This document shows, in pieces, positions 1-10,005 of a DNA stretch of 64,000 bases. Position numbers and translations under genes: made by a program. Positions within the stretch are counted from its first letter, which is position 1, and each line of letters opens with the position of its first letter. The DNA comes from Azolla caroliniana (Eukaryota > Polypodiophyta), in the NCBI GenBank assembly GCA_043228905.1, contig JBHGNT010000005.1:19902001-19966000 (forward strand), read 5' to 3'. The notes beneath the pieces are model-generated. The model was not told the origin of the DNA and did no database searches. It was given only the letters and a program-made list of their open reading frames with translations.

Positions 1-19
1 AAGAGAAGGGGAAGAAGAA

Positions 20-1767
20 ATGCCGGAATTCGAAAGCGGCAACGATGAGTTGGATTGGTGTGCACCCGACTTTGGCAAGGAGAAAGGCGAATCTTCGGCA
101 ACGAAGACCGAACCAGCCAAGAAGGGCCTCAAACTGGGTAACGGTAAGTTACGCCAGTCCACCCGCCAGAAGGATCCCGTCAAATGGTACGGGTACAATG
201 AGTACATGGCGCATCACTATGTGTACATGACTAAGGTGGCGGAAGTGCGTGAGCCGGAGAGCTACATAGAAGAGGCAAAGGACGCTAATTGGCGTGCCGC
301 TATGGAGGAAGAAATGCGGGCACTTGATGTCAACGAGACATGGGACCTAGTTGACCCTCCCCGTCACTGTAAACCGATCGGATGCAAGTGGGTGTACAAG
401 GTAAAGTACAATGCCGACAGTTCAGTTAACCGGTACAAGGCCCGGTTAGTGGCAAAGGGATTTGCGCAGACACACGGAATCGACTACGACGAGACCTTCG
501 CTCCGGTAGCGAAGATGACGACGGTTCGTGTGGTGTTGGCGGTTGCTGCAATAAGGGGGTGGCATCTTCACCAGATGGATGTGAAGAATGCGTTTCTTCA
601 AGGTGATCTTGAAGAAGAAGTCTTTATGACTCAACCCCCCGGTTTTCAATCGGAGATGAACAAGCCGGCGGTATGCCGGCTGAAGAAGTCGTTGTACGGC
701 CTGAAGTAAGCCCCTCGCGCTTGGAATGCGAAGATCACGCATCGGTTGCGTAAGATGGGGTTTGCAGCCTCCAAGTCCGACTCTTCTTTGTTCATCCGGC
801 AAGGCTTAGCCAGTCTGGTATGTATCCTGTTGTATGTTGATGATTTAGTCATCATCGGACCAGGTCTTCCAAAAGTCAACCACGTCAAGTCCCAGTTGTC
901 AGATGCATTTGAGATGAAGGACCTAGGGGACCTTCATTATTTTCTTGGGATTGAGGTGATCCGAACCTCTGATGGCATATTGCTCTCACAACGACATTAC
1001 GTCTTGAATATGTTGTACAAGTTCGGCATGACAGAATGCCGACTTGTCTCCACACCCTTGGACCGGAACTCGAAGCTTCGTCCCAACTCCGGACCGGCCT
1101 GCAATGAGCAACGGTTCCGACAAATTATCGGAAGCCTTATTTATTTGACTATCACGCGACCCGACATCAGCTATCCAGTCAGAATGATAAGTCAGTTCAT
1201 GCAGAAGCCGACCGTGGAGCACCTCCAGTGCGCGCAACGGATACTGCGTTATGTAGGCGGCACGAAGGACCGGGGCCTGTTATACCGGCGCGGTATACCC
1301 GAAGAGCTGGCCGGTTACACAGATGCCGATTGGGCCGGCGATGCATCAGATCGCCGATCAACCTCTGGTTACATGTTTTCCCTACGTAGCGCGGCCATTG
1401 CGTGGAGCAGCAAAAAGCAGCCAATAATTGCTCTGTCGAGCACTGAGGCTGAGTATCGGGGCGCTACCATTGCCACCTGCGATTGCTGCAAGACCTACAG
1501 ATCGAGGTACCAACCCTGATTCTGGTCTACTACGACAACATAAGCAGCATGCAACTCGCCAAGAACCCCGTATTCCATGCTCGCACAAAGCACATAGAAG
1601 TGCACTATCACTTTGTGCGTGAGCGTGTCCTGAGCGGTGAGGTCGAACTTCGGTATGTTCACACGGATCGGCAAGTTGCTGACATCTTCACCAAACCGCT
1701 CGGATCGGACAAGTTGCAGCACTCACCAAAATGCTTGGTGTTCAGCATCTCGACGTGCCACACTTGA
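20..1767 (+). pseudogene. copia reverse transcriptase-RNase H region, broken
   Basis: This is the RT and RNase H part of a copia polyprotein, which would copy element RNA into DNA. Recognisable blocks are [47 protein letters not shown], the YVDD catalytic motif (about 830-842), LGDLHYFLGIEV, and the RNase H motifs YTDADWAGD and ALSSTEAEY. An in-frame TAA at 707-709 replaces the usual Gln codon of the GLKQAP motif; the same frame then resumes. A frameshift near 1480 moves RNase H into frame 1 (IEVPTLILVYYDN onward), and another near 1725 moves the tail into frame 3. The part before 20 is cut by the window edge. Family assignment is firm; the region is a pseudogene. Confidence 0.92.
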
Positions 1768-2386
1768 GGGGGAGAACGGGCAAAGACACCGGAACGGGCA
1801 AAGGCAAAGAGACTGCTGATTGCGCCGGTGAGGGAAGAACTGACGAAGGGAGAGTCATGAAGAAGAAAGGAGCCGAGTCGACACGTCCGAACAAGTCGGA
1901 ACAAGTGGTAGCGGCAGAAGAGTCAAGAAGGACAGAGCCGACCGAAGGAAGAAGGCCAAGACCCAAACATGGTCCGATGTGGTGAAGGGCCTGGAACTAG
2001 AAGACGAATCGGGAGCAACCGATTCGGACAAGAGTTGGAACGAATCGGAGACAGTCGATTCGGTTCAATAGACAGATACGGAAGAACCGGATCAATTCAA
2101 CGCCAAGAGTATGAGAAGGCAGCGAAAGTCAACGCCAACACGAAGGGATCAGCGAACCAGAACGCGCCGAAGTCACAGCAGCAAGGGAGCTGAATTGGGC
2201 CTGTTGAACAGACAAGCCGACCGAGGAGATCGAGGTGCGCAGAACAAGAGGGGTCACGGCAAACAGAACCGGACCGGACGAGGAGCGCGAGCAAGGCAGA
2301 ACGACGCCAGGAGAAGTCGGTTGGAAGAACCGACTGCCACAGAGGCTGACACTAGGATCCAACCTCAAGTTGAGCTTGAGGGGGAG
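1731..2386 (+). pseudogene. charged C-terminal tail after copia RNase H
   Basis: Copia polyproteins usually end soon after RNase H (motif ...GVxHLDVPxLRG). Here about 650 bases of mostly open sequence follow before the polypurine tract. They encode a Glu/Lys/Arg/Ser-rich polypeptide (DVVKGLELEDES, DSDKSWNESE, MRRQRKSTPTRR) now spread over two or three frames. The second copy (minus strand, 20427-21035) carries a clearly alignable version (DVVKGLRLEDEL, NSDKSWNESEE, MRRQWKSTLTRR), so the tail belonged to the family and is not chance. No known domain is recognised. It could be a C-terminal extension of Pol or relaxed 3' untranslated sequence; similarity at protein level favours coding. Confidence 0.6.
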
Positions 2387-2406
2387 TGTTGAGCAACAAG
2401 CTCAAC
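2369..2406 (+). repeat. inverted repeat bracketing polypurine tract and LTR start
   Basis: GTTGAGCTTG (2369-2378) is an exact inverted match to CAAGCTCAAC (2397-2406). The 18-base loop holds the polypurine tract and the first bases of the LTR. The same ten-base arms occur at the corresponding junction of copia copy 2 (20406-20444). Confidence 0.75.
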
Positions 2407-2786
2407 TGGAGCCGGATCGGCTGGATAAGCCTAAGCTGGCAAGTGAGACGGATCGGTAAGTCGGTGAGCAACCGAGCTGGCAAGCAATAGAGCCGGTTGG
2501 CCAGATCCAATCGGTAACCGGAAGCCTAGTATTAGTTTAGACTACTAGGCAGTTATAGTCTTGTAGTAAGTGTCAGATGCTCGTGTGAGCATTGAAGTAT
2601 GTGGTACTTTTGTCAGTCCCATGAGGACTTGTATAAATAGTGCTATTGAGCACAGTTGTATCTACAGAGTGTTTATATCGTTTTTGAATATAGCTTTTAC
2701 GTTCTGCTCTCTCTATCTCTCCCGTGTACTTTGTGTATTCTCTGCTTTTCTCTGTTTTCTAACGCTTCCGCAAGTAATCATTTACA
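2387..2786 (+). repeat. 3' LTR of copia copy 1
   Basis: The LTR begins TGTTGAGCAACAAGC directly after the polypurine run AGGGGGAG and ends ...ATTTACA, about 400 bases. A TATA-like TATAAATAG lies at 2632-2640 and a pyrimidine-rich U5-like stretch at 2700-2765. The start resembles the LTR of the second copia copy (TGTTGAGCGAGCAAGC) and both share the GGACTTGTATAAA core. The right end is placed by the TG...CA rule and by LINE coding sequence resuming at 2787. Confidence 0.8.
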
Positions 2787-3681
2787 TTTGAACAATGCAA
2801 AAAAAGCAATTACCCATTGCTAATCCACGACGCTTTAGAGTTAATCCCAAAGGCAATCCTCCAATCAAAACACTCCAAATGAAGCCCTTTGCTACAAGTG
2901 GCAATTTAGAATGCCAATTACGTTGTAAGATCTGCCACCACCCATGATCAGATTTGTGTATTCTCCTTTCTTCTTCAGCCTTAGATGATAACCATCCAAG
3001 AGACTCAACAGAGCAATGATCCAAAAGATTAGTCACTTGTAACAAAGACGTTTGACCCTTTAAACACCAATCAATCCACAGTTGTTTTCATATTTGTAAA
3101 GGTGAGGAACCTTACATCAATGGAATATTTTGTAGTTGTTGCTAAAAAATCCCATAATTAAGGAGAATGCGTAATAATTGTCATGCTTCAACAAACTCCA
3201 AAATTCTTTGAGATGAAGCCTCAACTATATCTTCCACCTCTTTCACCCCCAAACGAAACAAACAATTAAATTGATAGCGCAACCTCTCCTTTCCTGGCCA
3301 TCATAATAACCAAGAAGACACGAGCAACTCGTTTTGCAAAGAATTACAATGCTCTCTACTAGATGATGGTTTCCATACACATAACAAGAGTGCTTCTTGC
3401 CATGAGGTAACCAAGTGTTGAACACATGTAGAGCCTAGATTCCTAAGTGAAATACATCCATTTAGTAATTGCCACCATGAAGCCTTAATCGTTGTCCTCC
3501 CATGTGTTAAACCCTTGTTCTCAAAGAAATATTGAACAATAGATATCCATGGTTGTGATTTTGAACACATGTCTTGTAATAATGAAAATCTATGATCCAT
3601 CATATGCTTACATAAGTTCAATATTCTAGTTCCCCCCAAGCGCTTAGGGGTTGCTAGATGATTCCACGAAACACGAGTGAT
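2787..3681 (-). mobile_element. LINE ORF2, 3' segment (zinc-binding region)
   Basis: Minus-strand coding remnants match the C-terminal part of plant L1-type LINE ORF2. They include VSWNHLATPKRLGGTRI just left of the gypsy insertion, a thumb-like stretch (3301-3639), and the reverse-transcriptase zinc-binding region, LPLVAKGFIWSVLIGG followed by GNCFFC (2782-3045). The frame is broken several times. It is the continuation of the LINE at 11411-13948, split by the gypsy element. Its 3' end and poly(A) are displaced to the left of copia copy 1, outside the window. Confidence 0.75.
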
Positions 3682-4124
3682 TGTTATTCCTTAGGGCCGG
3701 ACAATGGCCTAACACAGGGTGTCTACGGAAGCCACTTCACCAAAGGGGTGTTACGGCAAGATAACTTAAGACACAACGATTAATCAGACTTAATTGGCTA
3801 CTTAAACAATACGGCATTAACTTAATACACGTGTAAGATATAACAATTAATACATAACGGTAATCAATACGTGAAGATAAAACAAGAAGCTTATATTAAT
3901 TATCCATCAAAGTTCTACATTGTAACCAGGCCTTTATATAGGTCACCGGTGTTGAGTACAAAACAGTGCCAACCGGCACCTATTCGGAATCGGTCCGGAT
4001 CCGGATCGGCATACCGATTCTGGTCCGTCCGCTCACGTCCCACTATTCTACTTAATTAAAATAGATTCCGAATAACAATCCCTTTCACATTCTGGTATTT
4101 AACTCCTTTGCCGACCGGGTAACA
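3682..4124 (-). repeat. 3' LTR of Tat-like gypsy element
   Basis: On the plus strand it runs from TGTTATTCCTTAGG to CCGGGTAACA, i.e. TG...CA ends with a TGTTA/TAACA terminal inverted repeat. A TATATAAAG box reads on the minus strand at 3940-3932. It is nearly identical to 10972-11410. Confidence 0.88.
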
Positions 4125-4336
4125 CATGGCACGCCCGTGGGACAGTACCTTGTACGTCGAATCCCACTATCCGGCCCTTAGCCTTCGTCCAAGATATCCA
4201 GAATACTCTGCTCTAGGGTATCCAATGGTTCTTCGGAAATCTATTGTTGCTATTGTTGTTGTTGTGGTTGTTGTTGCTGTTGTGGCTGTTGCTGTTGTGG
4301 CTCCGGCTCCTCCGACTATTGCTCCTTAGATGGCGT

Positions 4337-6929
4337 CTATTCGGCTCCTTGTACCGGTGGTTGTGGCGGTGATTCCTTCGTTAGCTGCTCTGCCGGATTT
4401 GACTCCGGTTGACTCGCCCCGGCCTTGTCTCCGTCCGGTCCTTGCTCCGGCGATGGCTCCTCATCGCTGAGGTTGACGGTCGCCGCCTGCTTTGTGTCTT
4501 CTTTCCGTAGCCTGGTTTGCTCATAGCTTTCAAACTGGATTTCAGCATCCTGTCGATCATCGTCCAGTTGCCGAACCACTACTGACTGTTCCTCCTCCAG
4601 AGTTACAAAATCTTCGGCTAACTCATCTCTTATGGCGATGAAGTCCTCCTTTGTTAGTATGTAGCAATCGTCGCCATCCTTCTATCGGTTTTCCGCGTCC
4701 GCCCTTAGCAACTGGAGCTCGGCTGTGTGTTTTGCCCATTTGTCCCACCATTGTGCGGAGCTTTCGCCAATCAAGCGTTTTGTCTTGTTCCTCCATGCCT
4801 GGACAATGAACTGGATCCGCTCCAATCCCATCTTCGATTTGTCCTCCGCAGCTTGCCGTTCTTCCTTCAATTGCTTGATCACCACCACCGTGTCCGCCTC
4901 TTGCTCCCGGTAATGTGACAATTGGTGTTGCTAGGTGTTCTGCAACCTCTGCAATACCATTGGTGCTCTCTCCTTCTCTTCATAATGCTACTTATGGAGC
5001 TCCATACGTTCTTGCGCAGCTTCCTCCAGTAGCGTGGTTCTTTCAGCCCGTTCCTCCACTAGCGCCGTCTCCGCTCGATGCACCTCCTGCCGGAGCTCTG
5101 CCATCTTCTCCTATTGTTTCTTATGCTCCGTATCTAGGTGCTTGTAGTCCCGGTGTAGGTGCTCAAAATCATCGGTCTTCTGCTTCAGCTTTTGGTTGAG
5201 TTCTTCTTTAAGTCTTTCGATCTCTGTTTCCGCCATCCGTCGTAGCTTCTCCTTTTCTTGCAGCGCCTTCTCTTTCTCCTCCTTCAGCCGGTCATATGCC
5301 TGATGTCCTTTCCGCAGATTCTCTTCTACCTGGCGGAGGTTCTCAGCAGTCTTTCTTTGCTCTTCTTCTACTGCTTTCTTCAAGTCTCGCTCTCGGGTGC
5401 ATAATGCTTCTTGTGCGGCCAATTCATCTCTCAATTCAACAAGCTCTTTTGCTTGTGCCACCACTATCTCCAAGACTGTTATGTACAAGTGCCGGTATTT
5501 CTTTATTCTGTACATCTACCGGAGTCACCGGTGCTTGGATCGGTGGTCCGGTTAAGGCCATTTTGGCCAATTCTTCTGTGGCCAGGTCCAAGTCTTGTTC
5601 TAAGCTCCGGATCCTTGACCAGGCCGTCTCTAGTTCTCCGGTTGTGACGAGCAACCGGTCCATCTGCACTTTCTCTTCCGCCTCTATGTAGTGTACCACT
5701 CCGGCAATCTGTTCTCCAATCCACCAGAGCCATTGGTTGTCGGTGCCTTGTTGTTGCGTTTGCCCAGAGGGTTGGCTATTGGTGTCGATGGCCAGTGGTC
5801 GGTTTTGTCCGGTTGCGTTGAGCTGCAACTCTGTCTCTGGTTGGTGACCACTTTGTCGTTCTGGTTCCGGCTATGTTGGCCGCTCCGCCTTTGATTGCAG
5901 TTGCCCTGCCAGTGGGGTAGGCGATTGTACTTCCGGCGCTTGCATTTCGGGTCTTGCCGTATCCTAACCCGTCGGTAGAGTTTGTTGTGCAGGGAGCTCT
6001 GGGACCGGTTCTGTCCGAACCGGTTCCGGTTCCACCCTTGGTGCGAGGTAGAGGCGTTCTATCCTTCTTTGGGTCCGAACGCTCCCCAGCCTGTTCAGAG
6101 GTGCTTGCCTTCTGGCACCCCTGGAGGTGCTCTAACGGTTCCTCCTCCTGAGTCCCGATGTTGATTTTTGTTGCCAAGGGGTCCAACTCTTGTTGAACCA
6201 GTCGGTGAAGTCTGATCTTGATTGGCCGTGTTAGTGGCTCCTGTTGTGTTTCCGCCTGCCTCTTCCTATTGGCACGCTCCTTTGTCGCATGGTCCGTGTC
6301 GGCCGCCTTCCCTTTGGTTGCCTTAGAGGCCAACAACTGCTGCCGTTTCGAGGCTGTTTTTGGGGTGACTTCGGTTGTTCTTCCCCGCATTGTGGTTTTG
6401 ATGGGCTCGATAGGTGGCGCCAATAGGGTGAGCCATTGCGCCACTGTCATCCATATCTTCCAACCCTCCTTGCCTCTGATAGAGTCGATGGCCGCACAAA
6501 GGCCATCCGCAATCAGTACCGGCCAGTTCACATTCGCGCCTTCATATGTTGCTATGATTAAGTCGGCCGATTCTGAGACATGCACAGGGGTCGAGGATAT
6601 ACATGTCCAAATTCATGGAGCACATGGGAAATCTCTCGAAATAGGGGATCTTCGCCGCCCTGCTTCTGGTAAGCCTTGCTGGCCAGAGAGTATTCCCCAA
6701 AATATTTTCGAAGCTGCTCCGGGGTAGGGTTGTCGATAGTGAAGATGCCCCCCTCCGGAAGGCCAATCAAAGCATGGATGGCCTCCTCCGTGATCAGTTC
6801 TGTGTCGATCTCCTTTACTATCTTCTCCGCCTCCCGATGCGGTGGAGCCTCCATGACTATGAGGAAACCTTCTAACCCGTGTTGCCTTAACCACTTCTTG
6901 GCCGCTTCAGAGAGTGCTTGGCAGTCCAT
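4337..6929 (-). pseudogene. extra sense ORF of the gypsy element, coiled-coil protein
   Basis: Between integrase and the 3' LTR a chain of minus-strand open segments (6929-6558, 6585-5776, 5828-5436, 5515-5111, 4921-4682, 4579-4337) forms one broken reading region of roughly 850 codons. The first part looks globular (LPEGGIFTIDNPTPEQLRKY, EISHVLHEFGHVYPRPL, then WPVLIADGLCAAID). The middle is Lys/Arg/Gln/Pro-rich. The C-terminal part is a long heptad-like coiled coil (AKELVELRDELAAQEAL, EKEKLRRMAETEIERLKEEL). It is not RT, integrase or gag zinc knuckle. Tat and Athila elements are known to carry additional or env-like ORFs downstream of pol, and this position fits. No membrane segment or signal peptide is evident in these fragments. 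Stops and frameshifts make it a pseudogene. Confidence 0.65.
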
Positions 6930-7403
6930 GGCTTCTTCGAGGTCGGTGAGCGCTGGTGAGGGGTGTGTTTAAGGGGGCTCTGTGTGCGTGGGCTCGCGTC
7001 TAATGATCTTCAATCGCTTGTGCTCGTTTGTGCTCCTCTGTTCGCGAAATGTGAAGGCTTCCACGCGGTGGAGTTTTCTTGCTGCATGTTGGCGCCTTTT
7101 TTCTGACTCGCGCGTGTGCACGTCGTGTACTAAAATAGAATGACATGCCATGTGGCGATGGTTTAATATCCTATTAATAGCCCATTACGTACCTTTTCAA
7201 AGTGCCTGTTCACTCCTTGTTCTTGCATGTGTCCATTCACCCCTCGCCCTTGCATTATTTTTTTTTATTTTTTTTTATTTTTTTTTTATTTTTTATTTTT
7301 TATTTTATTTTATTTTTATTTTATTTTATTTTATTTTATTTTATTTTATTTTATTTTTTTTTATTTTTTTTTTTATTTTATTTTTAAGATAAAAATGGTT
7401 TGG
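6930..7403 (-). other. spacer between integrase and extra ORF with T-rich (TTTTA)n tract
   Basis: No protein blocks are seen here. From about 7256 to 7387 the plus strand is almost only T with regularly spaced A, a (TTTTA)n-type low-complexity run. On the element's sense strand this is A-rich, like a poly(A)-derived or replication-slippage tract. Open frames across it are artefacts of composition. Confidence 0.75.
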
Positions 7404-8611
7404 TTAATTCGTATCTGGTCCCATTGGACCCCTATCCAGATTGTGGGACTTGCCAGCCGCTGGACTGCTTGCCGTCGCGTCGTTCTTGTCATTTGTCGGC
7501 TCGTGCTCTCTCTTACCGGCTTCACGCTTGCCGATTGCTAAACGTGTTGTCGTCTCTTCCGACTTACAGGTGTCTGATTCTGTGTTGGCCTTTACTTGTT
7601 CAAATGGGTTTCTTGGCATGGGTCCATTGTATGGTTTGAGTCAGCACCCATTGACCCATTTACCCAGAACCTTGCCGACGAGTGTCCCTAACTGGTAGGA
7701 ACCATTGAACTCACGCGTAATCCAGTATGGTCCGGTCCACCGAAACCGTAGCTTCCCCGGCATCTTACCCATCCGGGTCTGGAATACTAGTACCGGCTTA
7801 CCGATTCCGAACATCTTTTCATTCCCTTTTCGGTGACGGTCATGAACGCTTTCCTTCGCCGCTGCTCAAGTTTTAGGTGCATGATGTTGGCTAGCCGGTG
7901 TTCTTCCAATTCACACAGCGCGGCTAACCGGATCACTTCCGATTCCTTCTCATTTAGGCGTTCCCGAATCTGTATTCCTAAACTCGGTACCTGGAACTCG
8001 ACCAACATCATTGCTTCCAATCCGAATGCTAGGCGAATCGATGTTGTGCGGATACTTGTCTTATATGTTGTTCGATAGGCGCAGAGTGCACTGTGTAGCT
8101 TTGTATCCCAATCCGTCTGGTTCTCATTGACGATTTTTCGAAGGATGTTCTGTAGTGTTTTATTTGTTGACTTGGCTAATCCGTTGGCTTGCGGATAATA
8201 GGGAGTGCTCCGTTTGTGCACCACCGCATAGAATGTCGTCAAACTTTCCACTACTTGCCCTAAAAAGTGCCCACCTTGGTCACTTATTAGCTCTATCGGA
8301 CATCCATACCGGCACCAGATGTTTTCATATAAAAATTTTGTCGTGGATGTCGCGGTGTTGTCGTGTAGTGCTTTGGCTTCCACCCATTTTGTGCAATAAT
8401 CCGTAGCGACAATCACGTACCGGTTGCCGGTTCTCATTGTCGGTGGTTTGAATGGACCGACAAAATCCAGCCCCCATTTTTGAAATGGTTCTAACGGTAG
8501 CACGGGCTGGTGAGGCATCCTGGCTTGTTCGGTTGGTTGGCCCATTCGCTGACATAGGTCGCATTCTTTAGCGTACCTGACTACATCCTTCAATCCTTTC
8601 ATGTTGTCCAC
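7404..8611 (-). pseudogene. gypsy integrase, broken and catalytically altered
   Basis: This is the integrase region, which would insert the element's cDNA. From 8611 leftward one reads CDLCQRMGQPTEQARMP (the CxxC half of the zinc finger), WGLDFVGPF (first catalytic Asp), ELISDQGGHF (second Asp) and YYPQANGLAKSTNKTLQ. In the last block the position normally held by the catalytic Glu (AESTNKT) is Lys. After 7787 a frameshift continues into a C-terminal region (PGKLRFRWTGPYWI, LKPYNGPMPRNPFEQ) reaching about 7560. The His-His half of the zinc finger is absent because RNase H is joined almost directly to this segment at about 8610. The loss of Glu and of the finger show it is dead. Confidence 0.88.
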
Positions 8612-10005
8612 CGGGCCAGCTTACCGGTGAGTGATGCTTTGGACACCAAGTAGAGGAGCGCCGAATGATCTACGTGAAAAGAAAATTTCCTTCCCAACAG
8701 ATAGTGTCTAAACTTGGTGACACTGTAGATCATACCCAAGGCCTCTCTTTCCGTTGTGGAATAATTACGTTCCGCTTGGGACAGCTTCCGGTTGGCATAA
8801 TACACTGGCCGGTACCATTTCGGTTTTGTAAGTTGCACAAGCGCGCTCCCGATTGCGATGTCGGATGCATCAACGAACACAAGGAACTCTTTAGACCAAT
8901 CCAGAGTTTGCACCACCGGCGCTTGTGACAACAGTACTTTTAGTGCCCGGTAAGCCTGGACTTCTGTGTCCGTCCATCAGAATGGTGTCCGATGTACCGC
9001 GGCATGCAATGGTGTAGCCAGGCCTGCTAGATACCGGAGCATTCGGCTATGCCACCGAATTTGTCCTAAGAACCGGCTTAGTGCCTTTGTCGTGGCTGGT
9101 GTTGGTGCCTCCAGGATTGCTTTTACTTTGTCCGGATCCACTGCGATGTCTTCCTTGCTCACTATGTGACCCAATAACGCTCCGCTGGTTACTCCGAACA
9201 TGCATTTTGTCGGGTTAAGGCTTAGCTGGTAAACCCTACATTTCTCCAAACATAGTCGGAGGTGTTGAAGGTGATCCCCTTCCCAGCTATAAACAACGAA
9301 GTCATCCAAGAACACCTGCATGAATGCCGGAATAAATTCTCTGAAAATCTCCATGATGATCCGCTGGAAGGTTGCCAGCGCCGTTTTCAGTCCGAACATC
9401 ATCACTACGGCAACAAAGACTCCCCATTCGGTGACAAAAGCGGTTTTCTCTTGGTCGGCAGGGTGCCTCTGGATCTGATTATAGCCGCTGAAACCGTCCA
9501 GAAAACTGTACACATCATGACCGGCGACCGCATCCAGGACTCCATCTGTGAATGGAAGTGGGAAGGCGTCTGTTACCGTAGCCGCATTCAATTTCCGGTA
9601 GTCGACGCACACTCTTATCTTACCGTTCTTTTTGGGTACTACGACTATCAGACTGAGCCATGTGGCTTTCTTTACCGGTCGGATGAAGCCCACTCTTAGC
9701 AACTTGTCGATTTCTTCTTTGACTTTTGTTGCGTAATTCGGGTTCATCCGGTAACGACGTTGCGCTACCGGTTTGGCGTCTTTACTCAGATGTATCTGGT
9801 GTTGATACAACTAAGGATCGAGTCCCCGCATGTCCTCGTAGGACCATGCAAACACATCACGAAATTCTTTTAGGAGTGTGATCATTGTCGTTTTGTTCCA
9901 GTTCCGGACCGTGGTTGAATCGGTACTTGCACTTTCGCTTTTCCACACTGAAACGTAATGATATTCTTCCTCTAGTTTTGCTTGATGTGTGTTGTTTTTA
10001 TTCAA
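8599..10005 (-). pseudogene. gypsy reverse transcriptase and RNase H, broken
   Basis: The minus-strand RT spans 10005-8977 with FRDVFAWSYEDMRGLDP, VVVPKKNGKIRVCVDYRKLN, FLDGFSGYNQIQ, FGLKTALATFQR and the FLDDFVVYS catalytic motif. A stop at 9811 interrupts the N-terminal part. RNase H (8931-8599) follows with FVDASDIAIGSALVQ, YYANRKLSQAERNYSTTEREALGM and FHVDHSALLYL. RNase H ends abruptly at GKLARW, directly abutting the zinc-finger half of integrase, so its tail and the first half of the integrase finger are deleted. Two frame changes separate RT from RNase H. Assignment to Ty3/gypsy is firm. Confidence 0.9.

Larger units (their letters stand above)
1..2786 (+). mobile_element. Ty1/copia retrotransposon, copy 1, 3' portion
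   Basis: The window opens inside a copia-type LTR retrotransposon read on the plus strand. In order one sees the end of the integrase-RT linker, reverse transcriptase, RNase H, a long charged tail, a polypurine tract (2379-2386) and a 3' LTR ending in TTTACA at 2786. The RT, the tail and the LTR start closely match the element at 19960-29263, so both belong to one family. The 5' LTR, gag, protease and integrase lie outside the window. It sits in the zinc-binding region of a minus-strand LINE that resumes at 2787; the expected 5-bp target repeat after the LTR would be TTTGA, but its partner is out of view. Stops and frameshifts show it is not active. Confidence 0.9.

Noticed and set aside
5296-5691. 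Plus-strand open frame opposite the coiled-coil ORF
   Set aside because: The minus strand shows heptad structure and the element's sense direction; the plus frame is a shadow.
7150-7541. Hydrophobic Phe/Leu/Ile-rich frames resembling membrane proteins
   Set aside because: They are translations of the (TTTTA)n tract in all three frames.
9262-9699. Plus-strand open frame of 145 codons
   Set aside because: It is antisense to the well-supported gypsy reverse transcriptase and has no own signature.
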